A stretch of DNA of 14,257 nt, taken from the NCBI GenBank assembly GCA_902470065.1, contig CABRFA010000019.1, positions 1-14,257 of the forward strand. Reading direction: 5' to 3'. Below, piece after piece: positions 1 to 7,499 of this stretch. Both the position numbers and the translations under genes were made by a program. Position 1 is the stretch's first letter. Each line of letters opens with the position of its first letter. The DNA comes from an uncultured Collinsella sp. GTDB taxonomy: Bacteria > Actinomycetota > Coriobacteriia > Coriobacteriales > Coriobacteriaceae. Under the pieces are notes generated by a model, which worked only from the letters and a program-made list of their open reading frames with translations, was not told the DNA's origin and ran no database searches.

Positions 1-23
1 AAAGGTCTGCGAATCTTGTATTA

Positions 24-37
24 CGAACATCTGTGCG
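24..37. promoter_or_regulatory. Candidate LexA/SOS box upstream of uvrA
   Basis: The 14-mer CGAACATCTGTGCG matches the Gram-positive LexA (DinR/Cheo) box CGAACRNRYGTTCG at 12 of 14 positions. It also contains the GAAC-N4-GTTC core of actinobacterial LexA sites with one mismatch. It ends 61 nt before the uvrA start, and uvrA is a classical SOS gene. A weak -10-like TATTAC (19-24) abuts it, so LexA would block the promoter; any -35 would lie at or outside the window edge. The site is read from sequence; regulation by LexA is inferred. Confidence 0.5.
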
Positions 38-80
38 CGTCGAGTGCGCTAAACTCATCGACAGTATGATTCGATGCAAT

Positions 81-86
81 AGGAGG
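81..86 (+). promoter_or_regulatory. Ribosome binding site of uvrA
   Basis: AGGAGG lies 12 nt before the ATG at 99. No such site precedes the in-frame GTG at 33 or the ATG at 66. This decides the start and gives an N-terminus (MSDSSIVIRGAREHNLRDI) typical of UvrA. Confidence 0.75.
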
Positions 87-98
87 CAAGGAGCTTCC

Positions 99-2978
99 AT
101 GTCTGATTCTTCTATCGTTATTCGCGGCGCTCGTGAGCACAACCTCCGTGATATCGATGTTTCCATTCCGCGTGACCAACTCGTGGTCATTACCGGTCTT
201 TCTGGCTCGGGCAAGAGTTCGCTGGCATTTGACACTATCTATGCCGAGGGCCAGCGTCGATACGTCGAGAGTCTTTCGAGCTATGCGCGCCAGTTCTTGG
301 GCCAGATGGACAAACCCGACTTGGATTCAATCGACGGCCTTTCGCCGGCGGTGTCGATCGACCAAAAGACGACGTCTAAAAACCCTCGCTCGACGGTTGG
401 CACCGTAACCGAGATTTATGACTATCTGCGCCTGCTGTTCGCCCGTGTGGGCACCCCGCACTGTCCCGAATGCGGCCGCGTCATTGAGCGCCAGACGACC
501 GACCAGGTTGCCGACAAGGTCTTGGCGGCGGGGGAGGGCCGCCGCGCGTTTGTGCTGGCACCGGTGGTGCGCGGGCGAAAAGGCGAGTACACCAAACTGT
601 TTGAGGACCTTCGCGCCGAGGGCTTTAGCCGCGTGCGTGTCGACGGTGAAGTGCGCTCGCTCGACGATCAGATCGATCTGGATAAGAAATTCAAGCACGA
701 TATCGAGGTCGTGGTCGATCGCATCGTGATCCGTGAGAATTCTCTGGGCCGTATCGCCGAGTCTGTTGAGCAGGCGACCGCGCTGGCTCACGGCAATGTA
801 AACGTGTACATGCTGCCCGATCGTGATGCTCCCGAGGGGACCGAGGGCGAGCTTCTGGAGTATTCGTTGGCCTTGGCGTGCCCGGAGCATGGACACTCCA
901 TTGACGATCTTCAGCCGCGTGATTTTTCGTTTAACGCTCCCTATGGCGCATGTCCTGAGTGCGACGGCCTGGGCTTTAAGAAAACCGTTGATGCCGAGGC
1001 GCTGATTGAGGATCCCTCGAAGTCCATTGCCGACGGAGTCTTTGGTAGCCTGTTTGGCAATTCGAACTACTATCCGCAGATTTTTGCTGCGGTCTGCAAA
1101 CACTTTAAGGCGAGCGCCGATACGCCGTGGGAGGACTTGCCCCCTCGCGTGCGCCGTGCATTCTTGGATGGCCTGGGCGATACGAAGATCTCGGTCGACT
1201 ACCAAAAGCTCGACGGACGTCGCAGCCAGTGGGATACCAAGTTTTCGGGCGTTCGCAACATCCTGTACGAACGCTATACCGAGACGACGAACGAGAACAC
1301 CAAGACGCGCCTGGAGAAGTACATTCACGAGGAACCGTGCTCGAGCTGCCACGGCGCTCGTTTGCGCCCTGAGATGCTCGCCGTCACCGTGGGCGGCAAG
1401 TCCATTTACGAAGTTTGTTGCCTGTCGTGCCGTGAATCGCTCGAGTTTTTTGAGGGCCTGGAACTCACCGAGCGCCAACAGTTTATCGGCGGCCGTATCG
1501 TCAAGGAAATTCTGGAGCGTCTGCGTTTTCTGGTCGATGTTGGACTCGACTATCTGACACTCGATCGCGCCTCGGCGACGCTTTCCGGTGGCGAGGCACA
1601 GCGTATTCGACTGGCAACGCAGATCGGCGCGGGTCTCATGGGCGTGCTCTATATTCTGGACGAGCCTTCGATCGGTCTTCATCAGCGTGACAACGAGCGC
1701 CTGATCAAGACGCTCGAGCGCCTGCGCGATATCGGCAATACCGTTATCGTCGTCGAACACGACGAGGACACAATCCGTGCCGCCGACTACGTGATCGACA
1801 TGGGACCCGGCGCCGGCGTCAACGGCGGACACGTAGTCGCGGCGGGAACGCCTGCCGATATCATGGCGTGTCCTGAGTCGATGACGGGCGCTTATCTGAC
1901 CGGCAAACGAATGATCCGGGTGCCTGATGAACGGCGCAAGCCCGGTCGCGGCTGCCTTAAAATTACGGGCGCTCGAGCTAACAACCTCAAAAACGTTACT
2001 GCCAAGATCGAGTTTGGTACGCTTACGGTTGTTACCGGCGTGTCGGGATCGGGCAAGAGCTCCCTGGTTACCGACACCATTGCGCCTGCCCTTACGAATG
2101 CCATTCACCGCTCGACGCGCCCTGTGGGTCCGTATAAAAAAATCGAGGGCATCGAGTGCATCGATAAGGTTATCGATATCGACCAGTCGCCGATTGGCCG
2201 CACGCCGCGCTCCAACCCTGCTACCTATATCGGCCTGTGGGATGATCTTCGCGCGCTGTTTGCGAGTACGCCGGAGTCGAAGGCGCGCGGCTACTCGCCG
2301 GGTCGTTTCTCCTTTAATGTGAGTGGCGGGCGCTGTGAGGCGTGCAAGGGCGATGGGCAGATTAAGATCGAGATGCACTTCCTTCCCGATATCTACGTTC
2401 CCTGCGAAGTTTGCGGCGGTAAACGCTACAACCGCGAGACACTCGAGGTCACCTACCGTGGCAAGACCATCTCGGACGTGCTCGACATGAGCGTCACCGA
2501 GGCGCTGGCCTTCTTTGGGAATATCCCGCAGATTAAGCGCAAGCTCCAGACGCTGTACGATGTAGGCTTGGGCTACGTGAGCCTGGGCCAGCCCGCCACG
2601 ACGCTCTCGGGCGGCGAGGCGCAGCGTGTGAAGCTCGCCAAGGAGCTTCATCGACGCCAGACGGGCAAGACGTTCTATATTTTGGACGAGCCGACGACCG
2701 GTCTTCATTTTGAGGACGTCCGCCAGCTGCTCGATGTGCTGCAGCGCTTGGTCGATGCGGGCAACACGGTGCTGGTGATTGAGCACAACCTTGATGTCAT
2801 CAAGGTTGCCGACCGCCTGATCGATATGGGTCCCGAGGGCGGTAACGGCGGCGGAACCGTCGTGGTTTCGGGTACACCGGAGCAGGTTGCGGACTGTCCG
2901 CAGAGTTATACGGGCAAGTTTTTGGCGCCGTTGCTCAGGCGTGACCGGGAGCGTCAGGCTCAACTTGATGCTCAATAA
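99..2978 (+). CDS. uvrA: Excinuclease ABC subunit A (UvrA)
   Basis: The 959-residue protein has the usual length for UvrA, the ATPase that finds bulky DNA lesions and loads UvrB in nucleotide excision repair in the cytoplasm. Two ABC modules are visible. Module 1 has Walker A GLSGSGKSS (33-41), signature LSGGEAQ (495-501) and Walker B ILDEP (519-523). Module 2 has Walker A GVSGSGKSS (647-655), signature LSGGEAQ (836-842) and ILDEP (861-865). The UvrB-contact region with RGRKGEY lies near 155-165. Zinc sites are seen at C122/C125, C414/C417 and C746-x2-C749-x19-C769-x2-C772. The first-module finger reads C261-x2-H264-x20-C285-x2-C288, with His where many family members have Cys. The gene appears monocistronic: a candidate SOS box precedes it and a hairpin follows. 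Confidence 0.98.
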   Translation: MSDSSIVIRGAREHNLRDIDVSIPRDQLVVITGLSGSGKSSLAFDTIYAEGQRRYVESLSSYARQFLGQMDKPDLDSIDGLSPAVSIDQKTTSKNPRSTVGTVTEIYDYLRLLFARVGTPHCPECGRVIERQTTDQVADKVLAAGEGRRAFVLAPVVRGRKGEYTKLFEDLRAEGFSRVRVDGEVRSLDDQIDLDKKFKHDIEVVVDRIVIRENSLGRIAESVEQATALAHGNVNVYMLPDRDAPEGTEGELLEYSLALACPEHGHSIDDLQPRDFSFNAPYGACPECDGLGFKKTVDAEALIEDPSKSIADGVFGSLFGNSNYYPQIFAAVCKHFKASADTPWEDLPPRVRRAFLDGLGDTKISVDYQKLDGRRSQWDTKFSGVRNILYERYTETTNENTKTRLEKYIHEEPCSSCHGARLRPEMLAVTVGGKSIYEVCCLSCRESLEFFEGLELTERQQFIGGRIVKEILERLRFLVDVGLDYLTLDRASATLSGGEAQRIRLATQIGAGLMGVLYILDEPSIGLHQRDNERLIKTLERLRDIGNTVIVVEHDEDTIRAADYVIDMGPGAGVNGGHVVAAGTPADIMACPESMTGAYLTGKRMIRVPDERRKPGRGCLKITGARANNLKNVTAKIEFGTLTVVTGVSGSGKSSLVTDTIAPALTNAIHRSTRPVGPYKKIEGIECIDKVIDIDQSPIGRTPRSNPATYIGLWDDLRALFASTPESKARGYSPGRFSFNVSGGRCEACKGDGQIKIEMHFLPDIYVPCEVCGGKRYNRETLEVTYRGKTISDVLDMSVTEALAFFGNIPQIKRKLQTLYDVGLGYVSLGQPATTLSGGEAQRVKLAKELHRRQTGKTFYILDEPTTGLHFEDVRQLLDVLQRLVDAGNTVLVIEHNLDVIKVADRLIDMGPEGGNGGGTVVVSGTPEQVADCPQSYTGKFLAPLLRRDRERQAQLDAQ

Positions 2979-2998
2979 ATAGGCGATTCAGTTTATGG

Positions 2999-3029
2999 GT
3001 GCCATCGACTCCTTGTGATTCGATGGCGC
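2999..3029 (+). terminator. Hairpin after uvrA, possible terminator
   Basis: GTGCCATCGA (2999-3008) pairs with TCGATGGCGC (3020-3029) around an 11-nt loop. This gives a 10-bp stem with one G-T pair, beginning 20 nt after the uvrA stop. No T-run follows, so it is either a weak intrinsic terminator or a 3'-end stabiliser. Confidence 0.4.
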
Positions 3030-3042
3030 TTGCTGTGCCGAA

Positions 3043-3073
3043 GTGACGTATGCAGCCGAATTGGACATATACT
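3043..3073 (+). promoter_or_regulatory. Weak candidate promoter for the ybaK-murJ-uvrC cluster
   Basis: A good -10 hexamer TATACT (3068-3073) lies 37 nt before the ybaK ATG. The best -35 is GTGACG (3043-3048) at a long 19-nt spacing, so only the -10 is convincing. The position fits a promoter for the three closely packed genes that follow. Confidence 0.3.
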
Positions 3074-3110
3074 TAATCTTTGCGTCCGAATGCGAGGGAA
3101 AGGATATGTC

Positions 3111-3611
3111 ATGGCAAAGGCTGTAAAGACGCCAAAAACCAATGCGATGCGCGAGCTGGAAAGCGCCGGCATTTCCTATGTTCTACATACGTACGAAGAC
3201 GATGGTGATGAGTCGGTGGGCCTGGGGGTCGCGATTTCGGAGCAGCTTGGCGAGGAGCCCGGTCAAGGATTTAAGACCTTGGTCTGCGTGACGCCGTCCA
3301 ACGACCATGTCGTGTGCTGCATCCCTGTTGCCGATGAGCTCGATCTAAAGTCCGCCGCGCGTGCCGCGGGGGAGAAGTCCTTGGTTATGATGCATGTGAA
3401 GGATTTGCTTGCGGCGACTGGCTACGTTCGCGGCGGCTGCAGCCCGGTCGGTATGAAAAAACGCTACCGGACGCTCATTGATGAGACGTGTGTCCTTTGG
3501 GATACCATTTTTATTTCGGGAGGCAAGCGTGGTTATCAGCTCGAGCTTGCACCCGATGATTTAATTGCATTTTGCGGGGCGACGGTTGCCGCGATTACGA
3601 GAGAGGACTGA
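3111..3611 (+). CDS. ybaK: YbaK/EbsC-family Cys-tRNA(Pro) deacylase
   Basis: The 166-residue cytoplasmic protein belongs to the YbaK/EbsC family. These enzymes hydrolyse Cys mischarged onto tRNA(Pro), a trans-editing step that protects proline codons. Family landmarks are FKTLV with the catalytic Lys (K55), the ELDLK segment, KDLLAATGYVRGG, the GGCSP loop (108-112, the GxxxP motif) and the late SGGKRGYQLELAPDDLI stretch. ATG 3111 is chosen because GAGGGAAAGGA (3094-3104) sits 6 nt upstream and the product then matches family length. An upstream in-frame extension to 3015 has no ribosome binding site and crosses the candidate promoter. Its stop is 3 nt before murJ, so the two are probably co-transcribed. 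Editing specificity (Cys versus Ala or other) cannot be read from sequence. Confidence 0.92.
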   Translation: MAKAVKTPKTNAMRELESAGISYVLHTYEDDGDESVGLGVAISEQLGEEPGQGFKTLVCVTPSNDHVVCCIPVADELDLKSAARAAGEKSLVMMHVKDLLAATGYVRGGCSPVGMKKRYRTLIDETCVLWDTIFISGGKRGYQLELAPDDLIAFCGATVAAITRED

Positions 3612-3614
3612 GCG

Positions 3615-5297
3615 ATGCCGCAGGAAGAATTGAAGCGCGGAGCTCATTTTGCAAAAGAATCTGCGCCTCAGACACCCTCATCCGAAGCTTCTTCGTCGCG
3701 AGATGACACTGACGACATGGGCTCGTCGGACTACTCCACGGTTGGTCGTTCCGCCGGGCTTATGACCATCCTGACTATCGTGTCTCGCGTCACCGGTTTT
3801 ATCCGCACGTGGGCAATGGCGGCCGCTATCGGCATGTCGCTACTCTCGTCCTCCTATCAGGTCGCCAACAACCTGCCCAATATGCTCTACGAACTCGTGA
3901 TGGGTGGCATGCTCGTGACGGCGTTTTTGCCCGTGTACATGGGCGTGAGGCGTGAGCAGGGTCGCGAGGCCTCGAACGAGTACGTGGGCAACCTGCTCGG
4001 CATTCTGCTTTTGGTGCTGGGTGGCATATCGTTGCTGGGGACCGTGTTCGCCCCGGGCTTTATCTGGACGCAATCGTTCCTTTCGGGTGACGGCGGCAGC
4101 ATGGATACCGCTGCGTTCATGTTCCGTTTCTTTGCCATCCAGATTCTGTTTTATGGTTTGGGCTCGGTGTTCTCGGGCGTTCTCAACGCACACCGCGACT
4201 ACTTCTGGTCGACGTTTGCTCCGGTCCTCAACAATGTGATCGTCATTGCGAGCTTTATGGGTTTTGCGCCCGTGTCCGCACAGTTTGGCGAACGTGCCGG
4301 CATCATCTTGATTGCGGCCGGTACGACCCTCGGTGTCTTTGTTCAGATGGCATGTCAGATCCCCGCGCTTGGCAAGCACGGCGTGCATCCCCATATCCAT
4401 ATCGACTTTAAGGACCCCGCACTGCGCCAGACGATTGCGCTCGGTATCCCGACGCTGCTCGCCACGGTGTGCATGTTTGTCTCGACTTCTATCACCAACG
4501 CTGCCGCGCTGGTGGTCCAGCCCGAGACTGGTCCTTCCGTCATCGCCTATGCGCGCCTGTGGTACACGCTGCCCTACGCGCTGATTGCCGCCTCGCTTTC
4601 GACGGCGCTCTATACCGAGCTCTCTCACGACGCACAGGAGAAGGATTACGACAGCGTTCGCACGGGCATTTCGCGTGGCGTCGCCCAGATGCTGTTCTTC
4701 CTGATTCCGTTCGCGCTGTACCTGATTGTCTTCGCACGTCCGCTCAACATGATTTACTGTGCCGGCAAGTTTGATGAGTCCGGCGTGACGCTGGTGTCCG
4801 AGTACCTTGTCTACCTGGCGCTCTCGCTGCCGCTCTACGGCGTGGTCGTGTTGATGCAGAAGAGCTTCTCTGCCTTGCTCGACATGAAGCCCTATAGCCG
4901 CTATTGCCTGTATTCCGCCATCGGCCAGGCCGGCTCGGTTCTGCTGTTTGGCGTTGTGCTGGGCTTCGGTATGCCGGCAATCGCGCTTTCGTATGTCGTC
5001 GACTACGTGATCTTGGTCGGCTGTTCGCTATGGTGGCTGCGTCGTCGTCTGCGTGGCCTTCAGGTCAAATCTATCCTGCATGGCGGTTTCTTTGGCCTTT
5101 TGCTCGGTGGCCTGGGTGCTGCCGCAGGCGCCGGCGTCATGTGGGCGCTTGAGCACTTTGTCGGGGCACTTGGCGGCTCGATTCTGATTACTCTTGGCTA
5201 CGTTTGCGTTGCGGGTGTCGTCTCGCTTGCTGTTACCTTTGGCCTTGCCGTCGTCCTTAAGATGCCCGAGGTCTCGGCGCTGCTTCGTCGCAAGTAG
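3615..5297 (+). CDS. murJ: Lipid II flippase MurJ (MviN family)
   Basis: The 560-residue polytopic membrane protein of the MOP superfamily moves lipid-linked peptidoglycan precursor across the cytoplasmic membrane. After a hydrophilic N-terminal tail of about 45 residues rich in Ser, Glu and Asp come many hydrophobic segments running to the C-terminus. The signature SRVTGFIR (57-64) supplies R58 and R64, equivalent to the essential Arg18 and Arg24 of E. coli MurJ. The following LPNMLYELVMGGML replaces the proteobacterial LPNLLRRIFAEGA, so the second Arg pair is absent, as in actinobacterial MviN proteins. No C-terminal pseudokinase domain like that of mycobacterial MviN is present. GAGAGGA (3601-3607) provides a ribosome binding site inside the end of ybaK. 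The stop abuts uvrC directly. Confidence 0.94.
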   Translation: MPQEELKRGAHFAKESAPQTPSSEASSSRDDTDDMGSSDYSTVGRSAGLMTILTIVSRVTGFIRTWAMAAAIGMSLLSSSYQVANNLPNMLYELVMGGMLVTAFLPVYMGVRREQGREASNEYVGNLLGILLLVLGGISLLGTVFAPGFIWTQSFLSGDGGSMDTAAFMFRFFAIQILFYGLGSVFSGVLNAHRDYFWSTFAPVLNNVIVIASFMGFAPVSAQFGERAGIILIAAGTTLGVFVQMACQIPALGKHGVHPHIHIDFKDPALRQTIALGIPTLLATVCMFVSTSITNAAALVVQPETGPSVIAYARLWYTLPYALIAASLSTALYTELSHDAQEKDYDSVRTGISRGVAQMLFFLIPFALYLIVFARPLNMIYCAGKFDESGVTLVSEYLVYLALSLPLYGVVVLMQKSFSALLDMKPYSRYCLYSAIGQAGSVLLFGVVLGFGMPAIALSYVVDYVILVGCSLWWLRRRLRGLQVKSILHGGFFGLLLGGLGAAAGAGVMWALEHFVGALGGSILITLGYVCVAGVVSLAVTFGLAVVLKMPEVSALLRRK

Positions 5298-7244
5298 GTG
5301 CGTGTGGCCGGTCACGACAACATTCCAACACTCGCCGAGCAGGTTTCGCGCGTTCCCACGCAGCCCGGATGTTACCTTTGGAAAGATGCCAAGGGCGATG
5401 TCATCTACGTTGGCAAGGCAAAAAACCTGCGTTCCCGTATGCGCCAGTACGTGACGCTGCAGGATGAGCGTCAAAAGATCCCGCTGATGATGCAGCTGGT
5501 GGCGAGCTTTGACTATATCGTGGTGGAGACCGAGCACGAGGCGTTGGTGCTCGAGCGCAATTTGATTGGTCAGTACCATCCGTACTTTAATGTGGACCTC
5601 AAGGATGACAAGAGCTACCCCTTTATTGCCATTACAAAGGGCGACCTGTATCCCGCTATCAAATATACGCGCGAGCGCCATAAGCCGGGAACGCGCTATT
5701 TTGGACCCTATACCGATAGCCGTGCGGCACGTGAGACGATAGATACGCTGCGCAAGGTTATCCCCATCTGCTCCGCATCCTGTGCGGAGTGGCGTCGTTG
5801 TCGTCGTATCGTCGAGTCCCACAAGGGCGAGGAAGACATCGTCAATATGATTTGCGCGCAAAACGGGCGTCCCTGCTTTGACTACCATGTCGGGCGCGGC
5901 CCGGGTGCGTGTGTCGGCGCGATTTCTCCTACGGACTATGCCAAGAACGTCAAACGTGTCGAACGTTTTTTGTCGGGCCATCGCAAGGATGTCGTCGATG
6001 AGCTGACCTCCGAGATGACGGATGCCGCCGAGGCGCTCGACTTTGAGCGCGCGGCACGCGTCAAACGTCGTTTGGAGGTCATCAGGGGTCTGGACGACCG
6101 TCAGCAAGTCGTTTTTCCCTCCAGTGTCGATATCGATGTCATCGGTTTCTATCGCGAGGAGACCATCTCCGCCGCTTGCGTCTTTGTCGTGCGTGAGGGT
6201 CGAACGGTTCGAACCTGCGAGTTTATTCTCGATAAGGGTTTGGATGTCGACGAAGAGGAACTTCAATCGGGCTTTCTTAAGCGCTATTACGACGAGACGG
6301 CTGATATTCCAGCTGAGATAAACCTCTCTGTCGAGCTTGAGGATGCGGAGGCGCTGGGGGAGTGGCTTGCAGGCAAGCGCGAGCGTTCCTGCCATCTCCA
6401 TAGGCCGCAGCGTGGCGAAAAGCACCGTTTGCTCGATATGGCATCCAAAAATGCGCGCCATGCCCTCATGCGCTACATGATGCGAACGGGGTACGCTGAC
6501 GACCGCACCAATCAAGCGCTCCTGGAGCTCGAAAGCGCGCTGGCGCTGCCGGCGCCGCCGATGCGTATCGAGTGCTTCGATATCTCGACGCTGCATGGAA
6601 CCTTTACCGTCGCCTCGATGGTGGTGTTTACCAACGGACGCGCCGACAAGAGCCAGTACCGTCGTTTTAAAATTCAGGCCGAATTGGACGAGGCAAACGA
6701 CTTCGTGTCGATGTCCGAGGTTTTGGGACGACGCTATGCTCCCGAGCGCATGGCGGACGAGCGCTTTGGCTCGCGCCCCGATTTGCTCGTTGTCGATGGC
6801 GGCAAGCCGCAATTGACCGCTGCGATCAAGCAACTTGAGGCTCTTGGGCTCGATATACCGGTTTGCGGCTTGGCGAAGGCCGATGAGGAAGTTTTCGTGC
6901 CTTGGGACGAGACTCCCGTCGTGCTGCCGACCGGGTCTGCTTCGCTCTATCTAATTAAACAGGTTCGCGATGAATCGCACCGTTTTGCCATCACGTTCCA
7001 TCGCGAGTTGCGCGATAAAGCCATGACGGTTTCGGTACTCGATGACGTTCCAGGCGTGGGACCCACCAGAAAACGTGCCCTTATGCGCCATTTTGGCTCG
7101 ATGAAGCGTTTGCGCGCGGCGAGCGAGCAAGAGATCGCGGAAGTTCGCGGCATACCTGCCGATGTTGCCAAGGCGGTCCACGAGGCGCTCGTTGCATGGA
7201 ATGCCGAGCGCGCCGAGGCGGCGGCTGGCCATTCCGATAGCTAA
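5298..7244 (+). CDS. uvrC: Excinuclease ABC subunit C (UvrC)
   Basis: The 648-residue UvrC makes the 3' and 5' incisions at lesions marked by UvrA/UvrB. The GIY-YIG nuclease domain (about 20-100) carries GCY (24-26) and IYVGKAK (36-42). A Cys-rich segment spans 158-205. The UVR (UvrB-binding) motif is near 230-265. The RNase H-like nuclease has D428 (ECFDIS), D500 (VVDGGK) and H561 (ESHRFA). Helix-hairpin-helix motifs (VPGVGPTRKRALMRHFG) close the protein. The Fe-S motif is altered: C193-x7-G201-x3-C205 replaces C-x7-C-x3-C, and the spacing from C158 to C193 is about 23 residues longer than the E. coli equivalent. The GTG start at 5298 directly follows the murJ TAG with no clear ribosome binding site, suggesting translational coupling; GTG 5304 is an alternative. 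Confidence 0.96.
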   Translation: MRVAGHDNIPTLAEQVSRVPTQPGCYLWKDAKGDVIYVGKAKNLRSRMRQYVTLQDERQKIPLMMQLVASFDYIVVETEHEALVLERNLIGQYHPYFNVDLKDDKSYPFIAITKGDLYPAIKYTRERHKPGTRYFGPYTDSRAARETIDTLRKVIPICSASCAEWRRCRRIVESHKGEEDIVNMICAQNGRPCFDYHVGRGPGACVGAISPTDYAKNVKRVERFLSGHRKDVVDELTSEMTDAAEALDFERAARVKRRLEVIRGLDDRQQVVFPSSVDIDVIGFYREETISAACVFVVREGRTVRTCEFILDKGLDVDEEELQSGFLKRYYDETADIPAEINLSVELEDAEALGEWLAGKRERSCHLHRPQRGEKHRLLDMASKNARHALMRYMMRTGYADDRTNQALLELESALALPAPPMRIECFDISTLHGTFTVASMVVFTNGRADKSQYRRFKIQAELDEANDFVSMSEVLGRRYAPERMADERFGSRPDLLVVDGGKPQLTAAIKQLEALGLDIPVCGLAKADEEVFVPWDETPVVLPTGSASLYLIKQVRDESHRFAITFHRELRDKAMTVSVLDDVPGVGPTRKRALMRHFGSMKRLRAASEQEIAEVRGIPADVAKAVHEALVAWNAERAEAAAGHSDS

Positions 7245-7344
7245 ACACGAGCCTAAACTACTGATATACATGATTGCGTGATTTTCAACCATTTATTTCG
7301 CCATGATTGCCTGCTGGTTTCGGGTTTTATTAACGCTAAAACGT

Positions 7345-7377
7345 TTGACTAGTCATGGTGAACAACCCTGCTATCCT
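7345..7377 (+). promoter_or_regulatory. Candidate promoter of the opp operon
   Basis: TTGACT (7345-7350) is a 5/6 match to the -35 element. The best -10 is TATCCT (7372-7377), preceded by TGC, an extended -10 TGn motif. The 21-nt spacing to the -35 is long, so the extended -10 may carry most activity. Transcription would begin near 7384, giving a leader of about 225 nt before the ATG at 7610. Confidence 0.4.
7346..7355. promoter_or_regulatory. 10-bp palindrome over the opp -35, candidate operator
   Basis: TGACTAGTCA is a perfect palindrome overlapping the -35 hexamer. The 8-bp palindrome AAACGTTT (7339-7346) abuts it. Perfect dyads at a -35 are typical of repressor sites, but the binding protein is unknown and short palindromes also arise by chance. 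Confidence 0.3.
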
Positions 7378-7385
7378 GCGGGTTG
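7363..7385 (+). repeat. Inverted repeat spanning the opp -10 region
   Basis: CAACCC (7363-7368) and GGGTTG (7380-7385) form a 6-bp inverted repeat with an 11-nt centre that includes the proposed -10. It would not be fully transcribed from the proposed start, so any role would be as a DNA site. It may be chance. Confidence 0.25.
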
Positions 7386-7404
7386 ACGAAGACTGATATC
7401 TCAC

Positions 7405-7499
7405 CTCGCCGATACATACTGTCTGGCGAATCGTTTGTCAACGAATTCGGTGAACGGTAGTAAATACCGTTCAAGCGGATGTATGTATCGGTCGCCGAG
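7405..7499 (+). promoter_or_regulatory. Three-way-junction RNA in the opp leader (candidate cis-regulatory RNA)
   Basis: Three helices nest without conflict. P1 pairs CGATACATAC (7410-7419) with GTATGTATCG (7481-7490) over 10 perfect pairs; it extends by C7409-G7491 and, across a 4-nt bulge, CTCG (7405-7408) with CGAG (7496-7499). P2 is a 9-bp hairpin, CGAATCGTT (7427-7435) with AACG (7440-7443) and ATTCG (7445-7449), with one bulged A and a TGTC loop. P3 is a perfect 9-bp hairpin, TGAACGGTA (7451-7459) with TACCGTTCA (7465-7473), loop GTAAA. Joining strands are TGTCTGG (7420-7426), G7450 and AGCGGAT (7474-7480). The fold precedes a transporter operon, as many riboswitches do. I do not recognise the class. 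Pairing is seen in the sequence; a regulatory role is inferred. Confidence 0.55.

Noticed and set aside
33..98. N-terminal extension of the uvrA frame from GTG 33
   Set aside because: It overlaps the candidate SOS box and precedes the AGGAGG site; the added residues do not resemble a UvrA N-terminus.
327..2975. Antisense frame of 882 codons opposite uvrA
   Set aside because: It lies opposite a gene with all catalytic motifs intact, has no recognisable domain, and its Arg/His-rich composition is what GC-biased codons give on the other strand.
3015..3110. N-terminal extension of the ybaK frame
   Set aside because: It has no ribosome binding site, would cover the candidate promoter, and adds 32 residues not expected in the family.
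5028..6833. Antisense frame of 601 codons opposite murJ and uvrC
   Set aside because: It spans a gene boundary on the other strand, shows no known domain and has no convincing start signal.
7269..7310. Direct repeat CATGATTGC (two copies 33 nt apart) after uvrC
   Set aside because: Two 9-nt copies in an AT-richer spacer are weak evidence. There is no third copy, no flanking duplication and no sign of a mobile element.
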